Shown: positions 16,644 through 26,038 of the stretch, piece after piece | How the letters are laid out: each line of letters opens with the position of its first letter | How positions within the stretch are numbered: the stretch's first letter is position 1 | Assembly (NCBI RefSeq): GCF_029167205.1 | Contig: NZ_JARFPL010000010.1 | Location: 1-64,000, forward strand | DNA length: 64,000 nucleotides | Origin: Methanocrinis alkalitolerans | GTDB taxonomy: Archaea > Halobacteriota > Methanosarcinia > Methanotrichales > Methanotrichaceae | Direction: 5' to 3' | Translations under genes and position numbers: made by a program | The notes under the pieces: generated by a model | The model's input: only the letters and a program-made list of their open reading frames with translations | What the model was told of the DNA's origin: nothing | Databases searched by the model: none

Positions 16644-17063
16644 TCATGACGTGGAAATGAGGAACGCGTACTGGCTGGCCGATGGGAGCTCTCTTCTCAG
16701 CCTCCTTATGTCGGGCCTAAATATCACCATCTCATCAGTGGTCTTCCGCTCCTCGCCGAGGATCGCCTGCACGACGTCGCAGTATACCCGCCCCCTTATC
16801 CTGGCGGCAGAACGGCCGTAATCAGGAGCCATTTCGATCAGGATGGGAAGCTTCAGCCTTTCGGCCTCCTTTCCCCACTTCGACCCCACGATCCCATTGA
16901 TCGCCTCGATCTCCTCCCTCCTGATCCTATGGGCGGATCCATCCCGACAGACTACTCGGGGTTTCTCCTCCCTCAATAGCTCTCCGAGGGTCTTTCGCTC
17001 CGCCGGAAGATGATCGTTCAGCGATCTAACCAGCTTAGCTAAGACCCTCGATTCCGGGTCCAT
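16644..17063 (-). CDS. UPF0216 (DUF61) family protein
   Basis: 139 residues. The family pattern is LNDHLPAERKTLGELLREEK, then VVCRDGSAHRIRREEIEAIN, LKLPILIEMAPD and IRGRVYCDVVQAIL. Archaea-specific, function unknown. One base separates it from the DUF22 stop, so it is part of the ATP synthase transcript. Confidence 0.8.
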   Translation of the reverse strand: MDPESRVLAKLVRSLNDHLPAERKTLGELLREEKPRVVCRDGSAHRIRREEIEAINGIVGSKWGKEAERLKLPILIEMAPDYGRSAARIRGRVYCDVVQAILGEERKTTDEMVIFRPDIRRLRRELPSASQYAFLISTS

Positions 17064-17064
17064 T

Positions 17065-17451
17065 TCACCTCCTTATTTGCGGGATTATGGGGATGAGCAT
17101 CATGACGCCTATGAGCTCCTCTCTTTTTACCGATCCGTCCACCCCTGCCACAAATAGCGCGTGATCCGCCGAACGATCCAATTCGACCGGCATCGCTATC
17201 ACCTCGCCGATGCTTATCACCTGACCGATCCCGTGCCGACCGTAAGGGCTTATAAGCAGGATGGTGTTTCGAGGGATCACCACTTTCTTTATCTTCACCG
17301 GCTTTGCGTCCCCTGAACTGAAGTCTTTATCCTCCTCAGCGATCAGATAATCGATATGGCAAATCCCTTTGAGAGCGAAGTCAAAAGGCTCCCTCGCCTT
17401 TTCGTCGATCTCTTCTATTATTTTCTTTACCCTGTGAGTTATGACAGGCAT
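17065..17451 (-). CDS. DUF22 family protein
   Basis: 128 residues. ICHIDYLIAEEDKDF, VVIPRNTILLISPYGRHGIGQVISIGEVI and ADHALFVAGVDGSVKREE suggest a small beta-rich protein of the methanogen DUF22 family. No known function. It lies 9 bases downstream of ahaD. Its place between ahaD and UPF0216 suggests these small proteins are made with the ATP synthase, perhaps for assembly or regulation (inference). Confidence 0.7.
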   Translation of the reverse strand: MPVITHRVKKIIEEIDEKAREPFDFALKGICHIDYLIAEEDKDFSSGDAKPVKIKKVVIPRNTILLISPYGRHGIGQVISIGEVIAMPVELDRSADHALFVAGVDGSVKREELIGVMMLIPIIPQIRR

Positions 17452-17460
17452 ATTCTCACC

Positions 17461-18120
17461 TCAGGCTGCCTCGGCTCCCTCCTCCCCAGCCTCGATCGCG
17501 GCTTTTATCTTCTTGAGACGGGTGAAGTTCTCCCTCTCCATCTCGGCAAGCCGCATTCTAATGTGAATCGCCGTAGCTTTGAGGCGGGGTATAACGATGT
17601 ACTCCAGAGCGTTCACCCTCCGTTTCGTCTTGATCACCTCACCTGCCAGGCTCTCCACGCTCTTCTGCACCTCGGCCAGCTTTATCACTTCACCGATGGC
17701 CTCCTCGAAGCTTCTGGCTGCGTCGTCCAACTTTGAGGAGGTATCTGCAAAGCCGTACCCCCTATCGATCATGTCTCTTTTATAATCCTCGATGACGATC
17801 ATCGGAACTTTTACACCCATGATGTTCATCGTGTCCACGTCAATTTCGATCTCTTGACCTGTGACCTGAGAGATTTGCCATACAGCATCTGAGCCCATCA
17901 CCGCCTGGGCCATTAACAGATCCTTGAAACCCTCCTCAAGCTTCTTATTTGTTCTGTCACGCGACTCTTGTACCCTTTGAACTACATCCAAAAACTCGGA
18001 GACCAGAGCATCGCGTTTCTCTTTCAAGAGTTTATGCCCCTTCTCGGCGAGCTTTATTCTTCGCCCCAGCTTCAAGAGTTCCATTCTGGTAGGGCTTATC
18101 CCCTCGATGATATCTGCCAT
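17461..18120 (-). CDS. ahaD: A1AO ATP synthase subunit D
   Basis: 219 residues. Family start ISPTRMELLKLGRRIKLAEKGHKLLKEKRDALV, given here in part as the conserved TRMELLKLGRRI. Long antiparallel coiled coil, and late motif RVNALEYIVIPRL. It is the central stalk subunit that turns inside the A3B3 head. Follows ahaB in the operon. Confidence 0.97.
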   Translation of the reverse strand: MADIIEGISPTRMELLKLGRRIKLAEKGHKLLKEKRDALVSEFLDVVQRVQESRDRTNKKLEEGFKDLLMAQAVMGSDAVWQISQVTGQEIEIDVDTMNIMGVKVPMIVIEDYKRDMIDRGYGFADTSSKLDDAARSFEEAIGEVIKLAEVQKSVESLAGEVIKTKRRVNALEYIVIPRLKATAIHIRMRLAEMERENFTRLKKIKAAIEAGEEGAEAA

Positions 18121-18144
18121 CTAATTGAACCCCCTTTCAGAAAG

Positions 18145-19539
18145 CTAGGCGGTTTTGTACTTTGGGTGATACGTCTTGATGTACTTCTCGTCGATCCTCT
18201 TGAGCTCACCCTCGGGCAGATCTGTCAACAGCTCCCACCCAAGATCGAGGGTCTGCTCGATGGTCCTGTCCTCGTCCCTTCCCTGGGTCACATACTCTTT
18301 CTCGAAGCGATCTGCGAACTTGAGATAAAGCCGGTCTCTCGTTGAGAGAGCCTCCTCCCCAACCACCGCCACAAGATCTCTCATATCACGCCCCTCGGCA
18401 TACCCGGCATAAAGCTGGTTCGATACGCCGGAGTGGTCCTCCCGTGTTCTCTTCGGACCGATCCCCTCGTTCATCAACCTTGAGAGGCTCGGCAGAATGT
18501 CCACAGGAGGATAGATCCCCCTTCGGTGCATCTCTCGACTCAGCACGAACTGGCCTTCTGTGATATAGCCGGTCAGATCGGGTATCGGATGGGTGATGTC
18601 GTCGTCAGGCATGCTTAGTATCGGAACCTGAGTTATCGAACCTTTGGCACCTCTGACTCTACCAGCGCGCTCGTAAAGGGTCGCGAGGTCGGTGTACATG
18701 TAACCAGGATATCCCCTCCTCCCGGGAACCTCTTCTCTTGCGGCGGATATCTCTCGGAGAGCCTCACAGTAGTTCGTCATATCCGTCAGCACCACCAGGA
18801 TATGCATATCGCAGGTATAGGCGAGGTACTCGGCTGCGGTGAGAGCCATCCTTGGGGTTATGATCCTCTCTATGGCAGGGTCATCTGCGAGGTTGATGAA
18901 GGCGACTATTCTCTCGAGAGCACCGGTTCTCTCGAAATCCCTCATGAAGAAGCTCGCCTCTTCGTGGGTGATACCCATGGCTGCAAAGACCACCGAGAAA
19001 GGCTCCTCAGTGCCGCGAACCTTGGCCTGTCGCGCTATCTGTGCCGCCAGATCATTGTGCGGCAATCCTGCGCCAGACATGATGGGAAGCTTCTGGCCGC
19101 GTACAAGCGTATTATTCCCATCGATCGTCGAGATCCCCGTCTGGATGAACTCGTTTGGAAAGGCTCTGGCTGTGGGATTTATGGAAGCGCCCGCTGTGTC
19201 TAGGTACTCCTCGGCGATGATATCGGGACCCCCATCTATGGGCCTGCCGAGGCCGTCGAAGATTCTGCCCATCATGTCCAGCGACACCGGCATCCTCATA
19301 ATGTCCCCGGTGAACCTCACCTTTGTCGAGAGCGTATCGATACCGCTGGTCCCCTCGAAGACCTGAACCACAGCGACGCCCTTTCGAGATTCCAGCACCT
19401 GACCCCGCTTTGTGCTGCCATCGGGTAAGACCACATCTACTATCTCACCATACGCTACGCCCTCAACGCCTTCTACCACCATGAGGGGACCTGCCACCTC
19501 TCTTACGGTTGTATATTCACGAGTTGTGGTTTTTGTCAT
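18145..19539 (-). CDS. ahaB: A1AO ATP synthase subunit B (non-catalytic nucleotide-binding)
   Basis: 464 residues. Head subunit with the degenerate nucleotide site. Motifs are RGQKLPIMSGAGLPHNDLAA in place of the P-loop, VVLTDMTNYCEALREIS, GRRGYPGYMYTDLATLYERA and GPKRTREDHSGVSNQLY. Alternates with subunit A in the A3B3 hexamer. It starts about 5 bases after the ahaA stop. Confidence 0.97.
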   Translation of the reverse strand: MTKTTTREYTTVREVAGPLMVVEGVEGVAYGEIVDVVLPDGSTKRGQVLESRKGVAVVQVFEGTSGIDTLSTKVRFTGDIMRMPVSLDMMGRIFDGLGRPIDGGPDIIAEEYLDTAGASINPTARAFPNEFIQTGISTIDGNNTLVRGQKLPIMSGAGLPHNDLAAQIARQAKVRGTEEPFSVVFAAMGITHEEASFFMRDFERTGALERIVAFINLADDPAIERIITPRMALTAAEYLAYTCDMHILVVLTDMTNYCEALREISAAREEVPGRRGYPGYMYTDLATLYERAGRVRGAKGSITQVPILSMPDDDITHPIPDLTGYITEGQFVLSREMHRRGIYPPVDILPSLSRLMNEGIGPKRTREDHSGVSNQLYAGYAEGRDMRDLVAVVGEEALSTRDRLYLKFADRFEKEYVTQGRDEDRTIEQTLDLGWELLTDLPEGELKRIDEKYIKTYHPKYKTA

Positions 19540-19544
19540 CTGAT

Positions 19545-21308
19545 CTACCCCTCCAGTGCAGAGAACTGGCTCTCGATCGCCTTGAGCATCGATTCGTACC
19601 GCTCTGGAAATTCCGTATTGTGCACATACTTCATCCTAGCTATCTCATCTTTCACCTGGACGGTCTCAATCTTCGCGATAGATGCCCCAGCATCCATCGC
19701 CTTCAATGCCCTGTCATAGAAGGCCAGGATCGTCCTTGCCATCATCAACTGCTTCTCCTTGGAGCAGTATGAGTCTATTTCGTGGTACGCGTTCTGCTGG
19801 AGATAATCCTCCCTCACCATCCTGGAGACTTCCAGCACCAGCCGTTCCCTCTCCGGCAAGGCATCCGCGCCTACGAGCTGCACGATCTCCTGGAGTTCCG
19901 CCTCTTTTTGAAGAAGAACCATCATATTAGTCCGAATCTCGTGGAAGTCCTCTGAAACGTTCTTCTTGTACCAATCGGCAAGCACGTCTAGGTAAAGAGA
20001 GTAGCTTCGAAGCCAGTTGATGGCTGGGAAGTGTCGCCTGTCTGCCAGCGTCGAGTCGAGAGCCCAGAAGACGCTGACGACGCGGAGCGTGTTCTGTGAT
20101 ACTGGCTCTGAAAGATCACCGCCCGGTGGAGAGACTGCACCCACCAGGGAGACGGAACCCAACCTTTCCTCTCCAGATCCAAGAGTAATCACACGTCCGC
20201 TCCTCTCGTAGTAATCAGCCACTCTTGACGCAAGATATGCTGGGTACCCCTCTTCGCCGGGCATCTCTTCGAGCCTACCCGAAACCTCTCTCATAGCCTC
20301 TGCCCAGCGCGACGTCGAGTCCGCCATCACCGCCACGTCGTAGCCCATGTCACGATAGAACTCGGCTAGGGTAACCCCCGTATAGACCGACGCCTCTCTG
20401 GCGGCGACCGGCATGTTAGAGGTGTTGGCTATAAGCGTCGACCGCTCCATTAACTTCTCGCCGGTGGTGGGATCGTCCAGAAGCGGGAAAGTATCCAGAA
20501 CCTCAGTCATCTCGTTTCCGCGTTCACCGCATCCTACATAAACGACCACCTGAGAATCGGCCCATTTGGCAAGCTGATGCTGAGATACCGTCTTGCCCGT
20601 GCCAAACCCGCCCGGAATGGCCGCAGAACCTCCCTTCGCCAGAGGGAAGAAGGTGTCATAAATCCGCTGACCGGTAAGCAGGGGCACGAAGGGATCCAGC
20701 TTCTTTTTATAGGGTCTCGCCACCCTTACGGGCCACCGGTGCGACATGGTGAGATCGACCTCTTTCCCGTCCTCTTTGGTGAGGGTTGCTACGACGTCGG
20801 TTACATGGAGTTTTCCCTCACGCACCTTTGTCAGCTTTCCGCTGATCCCAGGGGGGACGAGAACTCTGTGCGTAATGACCTTAGTCTCGGGCACTGTACC
20901 GAGAACGTCTCCCACCTCAACAGAAGAGCCTTCCGAAGCGACGGCTTTATAATCCCAAACCGTGTTGGGATCTAGAGGGGGCACGGTCAGCCCACGGGTG
21001 ATGTAATCTCCAGCCGCTTCTCTCAATCCCTCAAGAGGTCTCTGGATCCCATCGTAGAAGTTTTTCAGGATCCCAGGGCCAAGGTCCGCCGTCAGCGGCG
21101 ACCCCGTCGTCTCCACCGGTTCGCCTGGTTTTAAACCCTCGGTGGCCTCATAGACCTGGATATAGGCGCGATCGCCATCAAGCCGAATGGTCTCTCCCAT
21201 CAGGCCGATGGCTCCAATCTTGACCAATTCGTACATGACGCAACCTTTTACGTCTTCGGCGACAACGAGAGGTCCTGAAATTTTATAAATGCGTCCTGTA
21301 ATGCTCAA
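19545..21308 (-). CDS. ahaA: A1AO ATP synthase subunit A (catalytic)
   Basis: 587 residues from the TTG at 21308 (LSITGRIYKISGP start), preceded by an AGGAGGT ribosome-binding site 7 bases away. An in-frame ATG at 21332 would overlap ahaF and lacks such a site. The P-loop is PGGFGTGKTVSQHQLAKW, the Walker B region is YDVAVMADSTSRWAEAMRE, and MPGEEGYPAYLASRVADYYE follows. It makes or hydrolyses ATP and carries the non-homologous region of V/A-type A subunits. No intein is present. Confidence 0.97.
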   Translation of the reverse strand: MSITGRIYKISGPLVVAEDVKGCVMYELVKIGAIGLMGETIRLDGDRAYIQVYEATEGLKPGEPVETTGSPLTADLGPGILKNFYDGIQRPLEGLREAAGDYITRGLTVPPLDPNTVWDYKAVASEGSSVEVGDVLGTVPETKVITHRVLVPPGISGKLTKVREGKLHVTDVVATLTKEDGKEVDLTMSHRWPVRVARPYKKKLDPFVPLLTGQRIYDTFFPLAKGGSAAIPGGFGTGKTVSQHQLAKWADSQVVVYVGCGERGNEMTEVLDTFPLLDDPTTGEKLMERSTLIANTSNMPVAAREASVYTGVTLAEFYRDMGYDVAVMADSTSRWAEAMREVSGRLEEMPGEEGYPAYLASRVADYYERSGRVITLGSGEERLGSVSLVGAVSPPGGDLSEPVSQNTLRVVSVFWALDSTLADRRHFPAINWLRSYSLYLDVLADWYKKNVSEDFHEIRTNMMVLLQKEAELQEIVQLVGADALPERERLVLEVSRMVREDYLQQNAYHEIDSYCSKEKQLMMARTILAFYDRALKAMDAGASIAKIETVQVKDEIARMKYVHNTEFPERYESMLKAIESQFSALEG

Positions 21309-21321
21309 ACGATATACCTCC

Positions 21322-21648
21322 TTAAATCTCAACTCCGATGGCGCTCTTGATAAGAGCCTTCAGTGGATCTACCTCACGCACGATCGGCCCGTTTTTATCC
21401 GAAATCTCCACCAGAATTGGAGTGACACGCTTCTTGCCTTTGTTAGCCTCATCTATGACCGAACGGTTTGCTTCTGCCAACCGCTCGGTTATCGCTATCA
21501 CACCAACCATTTCATCGGCTATCAGCTCCGCGAGAATGGCATCGATCGGCTCCTCAACTTTGACCACGTAAGATCTAGTCACTCCCCCCAGCCTGAAACC
21601 GCTCACAGTATCCGAGTCGCCGACAATGGCTATCTTCAACGCGCTCAA
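21322..21648 (-). CDS. ahaF: A1AO ATP synthase subunit F
   Basis: 108 residues, Rossmann-like. MSALKIAIVGDSDTVSGFRL start, then the conserved GLGG-like turn as RLGGVTRSYVV and LIADEMVGVIAITERLAE. The C-terminal helix DPLKALIKSAIGVEI binds the stalk. It overlaps the ahaC stop by four bases. Confidence 0.96.
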   Translation of the reverse strand: MSALKIAIVGDSDTVSGFRLGGVTRSYVVKVEEPIDAILAELIADEMVGVIAITERLAEANRSVIDEANKGKKRVTPILVEISDKNGPIVREVDPLKALIKSAIGVEI

Positions 21649-22820
21649 GACCCCACCTTCATGATAAGATTGCGTATTTCGTCAGCAGAGAGGCCCGCCT
21701 CTATGCCCCTGGCAAGAGTTCTGACGTTCCGGATCTCCATCTCCTTCATGGAGAGATAACCGATCGCAGGACCAATTCCGAAAGGCTGTGTGATTGAGAT
21801 GTTCTTGCCGACCAGGACCAGGAAACCGTCCAGGGCGAGCTCTATCGGGAGGACCGATCCCGTAGATTCGTACTCTGGAACTGCTCCCAGAACAGGCTGG
21901 TAATACTTCGTCCCCTCAAGAGCTGCCACGACGTTATCGACTGTATCTACTTCGAGGATGCTCTTGAACAAGCTCTCCGGGAGACCGCCCCCCTGCACCA
22001 GATAGCCCTCTATGCTTCCAGATGTCAATCCATCCTTCTTCGCCCTGAACAAGAACTTCAGGTTCACAACGTCTATGTTGGTGGCCAGGTAATTCTTCAG
22101 AGCGAGAAGGTTCTCGTCGATAGGTTTACTCGTCACATCCTTCCAAGCATCTTCATAAAGGATGTTATCGAGTCTCGCTTCGAGAACTGTGAGGTTTCTG
22201 GTCTGATCAAAGAGTTGGAGAGATTCGGCCAAGCGAGTATAAGGGGTTCCATCGAGGTTGGAAACCAACTCTTCCAAGCTTCTGGCCTCTGCCAGCTCGC
22301 TTATCTTTGATGGTGCCAACTCGCCCACAGGCACCAGATCAGCCCGAATCTCGTCAGGAGATCTTTCAGCGTAGACCCCTCGAAAGATCAGCTTGATATT
22401 GTAGACGTCCCACTTCCTTAGGAGGACGGACAATATCGGTTTCAAGTTCATCGGCACCATTGTGGCCACCTCTCTGTACGAATCGGCGGTATGTCTATTA
22501 AGCGCCCTCTCGATAGCCTCTGATCGCTCCTCCATCATATCATGCAGATATGGAGAGTAATCCGTCGGCTCCAAGGCCGCCACTACCTCTGCCAGAGAGG
22601 ACGCCTCGATCATCTCCCTGAGCTTCTCCTCCGGGATGATCCTGCTTGACATCACTTGGATCCGAGAATTCGAGTAGGCGTAGTTTGCTATCTCGATCAC
22701 CCGGAGGAGGATCGGCACAAGGATGATGAGACCGACAACCAGAGCCAAGGCCAGCGCTATAGCGAATAGGAGCACGAATGAAGGGAGGCCCAGGCTGGCG
22801 GCCAACTCTTCTAGTGTCAC
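21645..22820 (-). CDS. ahaC: A1AO ATP synthase subunit C
   Basis: 391 residues, mainly helical, with three repeated helical bundles (MSSRIIPEEKLREMIEASSL, VVAALEPTDYSPYL, ILRKWDVYNIKLIFRGVY-like segments and VDVVNLKFLFRAKKDGL). It has an N-terminal membrane-like stretch (VLLFAIALALALVVGLIILV) that is unusual for this socket subunit, which normally links the central stalk to the c ring. Either the true start lies further in, near the MSSRIIPEEK segment, or this branch has an anchored C subunit. Confidence 0.93.
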   Translation of the reverse strand: MTLEELAASLGLPSFVLLFAIALALALVVGLIILVPILLRVIEIANYAYSNSRIQVMSSRIIPEEKLREMIEASSLAEVVAALEPTDYSPYLHDMMEERSEAIERALNRHTADSYREVATMVPMNLKPILSVLLRKWDVYNIKLIFRGVYAERSPDEIRADLVPVGELAPSKISELAEARSLEELVSNLDGTPYTRLAESLQLFDQTRNLTVLEARLDNILYEDAWKDVTSKPIDENLLALKNYLATNIDVVNLKFLFRAKKDGLTSGSIEGYLVQGGGLPESLFKSILEVDTVDNVVAALEGTKYYQPVLGAVPEYESTGSVLPIELALDGFLVLVGKNISITQPFGIGPAIGYLSMKEMEIRNVRTLARGIEAGLSADEIRNLIMKVGS

Positions 22821-23452
22821 GATGCTCCCCCGAATAGTATTTCAGCTACCTTGAACCGTAACTCACTCCCGATTCTGCTGATCCTGGACTCTATGGTGTT
22901 ATCTGCCTCAATCTTGCCACCTTTGCTGCGAACGACGGCTCCACCGATGGTGGTTATGACCTCCTCCGATAGTTCAAGGGTGGTATCCTTACCGGTCGCC
23001 TTTGAGATCTCCTCGCCGAGATCTGCCAGAGCCTTCTCAGAGAGGAGGGCCCGATCCTTTTCTCTCACTAGCACTTCGAGAGGGCCGCCTCCCACCACAA
23101 CTCCAGACTCCACGATCAGTCTTCTCAGAACGTCGTCGTAGTCTGAAGTATCTGCCAATCTCTTAAGCCGTACCTCCGCATCCCCAAAGGCCTTCTTTAT
23201 GAGATCCTCCTTCACATCGAATATCTCTCGCTTGACATGCATCTTCGCGTCTGCCAGGATCCTTTGACGTTCCCTCTCAGCCTGCTGCTGCCCCTTTGCC
23301 AGTATTGCCGATTTCTTCGCATGTGCCTTCTTCTCGGACTCTCCTCGGATCTCATCGGCATCTTTCCGGGCTTCCTGAAGGATCAACCCAACCTGGTCAT
23401 CTGTGATCCTGACAATCTCATGAACGATCTTATCGGCCCCTTCAGAACCCAT
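22817..23452 (-). CDS. ahaE: A1AO ATP synthase subunit E
   Basis: 211 residues. Long N-terminal coiled coil (ILQEARKDADEIRGESEKKA, KGQQQAERERQRILADAKMH) and a C-terminal globular part (LELSEEVITTIGGAVVRSKG, ADNTIESRISRI). Peripheral stalk subunit that pairs with subunit H. It overlaps ahaC by four bases. Confidence 0.95.
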   Translation of the reverse strand: MGSEGADKIVHEIVRITDDQVGLILQEARKDADEIRGESEKKAHAKKSAILAKGQQQAERERQRILADAKMHVKREIFDVKEDLIKKAFGDAEVRLKRLADTSDYDDVLRRLIVESGVVVGGGPLEVLVREKDRALLSEKALADLGEEISKATGKDTTLELSEEVITTIGGAVVRSKGGKIEADNTIESRISRIGSELRFKVAEILFGGAS

Positions 23453-23469
23453 GATACATCACCCGAGAG

Positions 23470-24006
23470 TTATGCACCAAGGAGATTCAGACCAACCAGG
23501 ATCAAGATCATTATCAGCAGCCCGAAGACCGCAAATGTCTCGGACATGACGGTAAGGACCATACACTTACCAAAGGCTCCGGGTTCCTTTGAGACAGCCC
23601 CTATGCTACCAGCTGCAGTGATCCCCTGACCGATAGCCGAAAGCCCTGCAAGCCCAACGGATAAGCCACCACCGACGGCGGCAAGACCCATGATTAGCGC
23701 TGCATTCTCCGGGGTGGTATCCATTATTCCAGCCAACGCCGTGGCCGCCGACTCAAACGCCGCAAAACCGCCAAGGATGCCCGTACCGATCATTATCAGC
23801 ACCGCTCCAAGAAAACCGTAGATACCTTGAGTCTGGGGGAGTGCCTGAAAAACGAGGGCCGTTCCAAACTTGCCCGGATCCTCTGCTATCGCACCAGCAC
23901 CAGCGGCACCGGCGATACCAACACCTATACCGGAACCAATGGCGGCCGCGCCCATTGATATGCCAGCCCCCACTGCGGCAAGAGCCACACCTGTACTTAT
24001 ATCCAT
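23470..24006 (-). CDS. ahaK: A1AO ATP synthase subunit K (c ring), double hairpin
   Basis: 178 residues from ATG 24006 (MDISTGVALAAVGAG), which has a GGGAGG ribosome-binding site. Upstream in-frame codons add an unlikely leader. There are four membrane helices in two tandem hairpins. Hairpin 2 has Glu156 in MSETFAVFG, the ion-binding carboxylate. Hairpin 1 has Gln58 in LPQTQGIYG where one-hairpin methanogen c subunits have Glu (PETQ). The ring therefore carries one ion site per four helices, as in V-ATPases and Pyrococcus. Methanosarcina, by contrast, has an 80-residue single hairpin. This lowers ions moved per ATP. Confidence 0.93.
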   Translation of the reverse strand: MDISTGVALAAVGAGISMGAAAIGSGIGVGIAGAAGAGAIAEDPGKFGTALVFQALPQTQGIYGFLGAVLIMIGTGILGGFAAFESAATALAGIMDTTPENAALIMGLAAVGGGLSVGLAGLSAIGQGITAAGSIGAVSKEPGAFGKCMVLTVMSETFAVFGLLIMILILVGLNLLGA

Positions 24007-24081
24007 GCTTTTATCCTCCCTAATAACCAACGTTTCTGTCGCACCAATCGTCACAATATATTTCAACCATAATTCAAACAA

Positions 24082-26034
24082 CTACTCTTTGGTCAGCTCC
24101 CGTCTCATCCTATAAGGCCTGTACTCAGATCCACCGCCCTCGTAGAACTTATTAAAGAACTCTACATAGTGCAATCTTATCCCGTGTACAAAGCCGCCTA
24201 GACCATTCATCCCCCAATTGAAGATGTGCCCGATGACAAAGACGATAGCCGCAAGCACGATTCCTATGATAGGAACTCCCTCCACCATGGTTGATAGGAT
24301 GTTTACGGTCATCGCTATCCCGGTGGTGGCCAAACCTAAAGCCAGAAGCCTCGCGTATGATAGCACATCTCCCAGATATCCTGTGATGTCGAAGAAGAAG
24401 AGCGGCCCGTGGACTATGGCGACCAGTACGACGCCGATCAAGATCAAACCCACGCCTATTGACTTCATATCTATCATGAGAAGCGCAAGACCGATCTGCA
24501 ATAAGAAGAGCCAGAACTGATCTCCAAAGGCATCTTTGTACTGCTTCTGCCGGACGTTCTCCTTAAACCCGATGATGAGTCCGAGGTTCAGATGGATCAG
24601 CCCGATCACCAGAACAAGAATCAAGAAGAGCTGCACGTCAACCATCGGATCGAAGATTATAGGTCTAAGCGCTGATATTCCAAGATACTTCAACGCAAAG
24701 TCGCCTAGATACCCCCCCGTCAGGATGCCGAATCCTATCGTCGCTAACCCGATCGCTGCAAAGATGACGCCGAAATCCTTGACCGATGAGCTGTACTTAC
24801 CACCGCCTCGAAGTATCAGCAATCCCAGTAGCGCCATCATCACGCCATATACGGCATCTGTTAGCATGATCCCAAAGAAGAGCATGAAGACCGGCGCTAG
24901 CAGGATAGTCGGATCGATCTCGTTGTACTTGGGACGCCCGTACAGCTCCGTAAGCACCTGGAAGTGTCTGATGAACGGCGGATTCTGAAGGTATACTGGA
25001 ATATCACCCTCAGAAGGATCCGGGTTGGTCTCCTTGACCACAGAGAATCCCTTGGTGACCTTCAATACCTCTTCTTTTACGGAATTGATGGATTTTGCAG
25101 GTATCCACCCCTCTAAGATGAAGGTCTCATCGGTCCTCATGAAGTTGGTTTGAACGTCGAGCCTATCACGCTCAATCTGAAGAAGCTCCCGATGTACCAG
25201 CAGCTTTTCCCTCCAACGTTCAGCCAGTTTTGTGATCTCAGACCTCAGAGATTCCTCTTCATAACCGAGAGATGCTCTTCGTTCACCAAGCTTCGAGAGC
25301 GCTTCCGCAGGAGTTCCTGAGAGCCCGCTCACATCCATCTTCTCGAAACCAAGCCTTCTCAGAGAATCTGAGACTTCCTTCGAGGCCTCTGAGAGAGCCA
25401 CCACCAATACGACGTATTCGATCTGTGAGATATCTTGAGATCCGATGTAGCAGACCCCATTGGTTACCTCTTTGAGCTTGCTCGATATCTCACTGGCTTG
25501 CTCCTTAGGCGCGATGCCGATCTGAACGGTGAGATGATCCGTTTTAACGACATCCGCCAGATCAACCCTGAAATCTCGTATCTTCTCAAGAGATTCCACC
25601 TTGGTGGAGATTTCATTGAGCTCCGAAGTTACCCTGTTCAGGCGCTCTTCCGGCTCCCTTATAGCCGCATTAACCTCTTCTAGAAGTCTCTCTGCTCCCT
25701 CCAGCAGTTTCGTTCCATAGACATTTTCAGCTGCCATCTTCTTGGGTGGTGATGGGCTGAAGAGCATCTTGAAGAAGTTGTCCTCGGGAAGCGGTGAAAT
25801 TGATTCGAAAAAGTCGAGGATTTTGTTAAAAGACATGACCTGGGCGGTTATCTGCCGTATAGTCGGATCTGATGGGTGATTTTCTAGAATCTGCTCCCAT
25901 TCGGGTGATTCCATCGTCCTGCCTACGTCGGTCATCTGAACGACGCCGAGCTCATGGAGCCGTTTGATAAGGGGGTACTTGTACTTGCTCAATGCCACGA
26001 TATGTAACCGTCGCATCTGGACTGGTCGAAACAT
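24082..26034 (-). CDS. ahaI: A1AO ATP synthase subunit I (a subunit)
   Basis: 650 residues. A cytoplasmic N-terminal half (about 1-340) has long coiled coils. The C-terminal half has seven to eight membrane helices, including FMLFFGIMLTDAVYGVMMAL, GDVLSYARLLALGLATTGIA (with the conserved Arg of the proton path) and GHIFNWGMNGLGGFVHGIRL ending in HYVEFFNKFYEGGG. Forms the ion half-channels beside the c ring. Four bases upstream of it lies ahaH. Confidence 0.96.
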   Translation of the reverse strand: MFRPVQMRRLHIVALSKYKYPLIKRLHELGVVQMTDVGRTMESPEWEQILENHPSDPTIRQITAQVMSFNKILDFFESISPLPEDNFFKMLFSPSPPKKMAAENVYGTKLLEGAERLLEEVNAAIREPEERLNRVTSELNEISTKVESLEKIRDFRVDLADVVKTDHLTVQIGIAPKEQASEISSKLKEVTNGVCYIGSQDISQIEYVVLVVALSEASKEVSDSLRRLGFEKMDVSGLSGTPAEALSKLGERRASLGYEEESLRSEITKLAERWREKLLVHRELLQIERDRLDVQTNFMRTDETFILEGWIPAKSINSVKEEVLKVTKGFSVVKETNPDPSEGDIPVYLQNPPFIRHFQVLTELYGRPKYNEIDPTILLAPVFMLFFGIMLTDAVYGVMMALLGLLILRGGGKYSSSVKDFGVIFAAIGLATIGFGILTGGYLGDFALKYLGISALRPIIFDPMVDVQLFLILVLVIGLIHLNLGLIIGFKENVRQKQYKDAFGDQFWLFLLQIGLALLMIDMKSIGVGLILIGVVLVAIVHGPLFFFDITGYLGDVLSYARLLALGLATTGIAMTVNILSTMVEGVPIIGIVLAAIVFVIGHIFNWGMNGLGGFVHGIRLHYVEFFNKFYEGGGSEYRPYRMRRELTKE

Positions 26035-26038
26035 CTGA

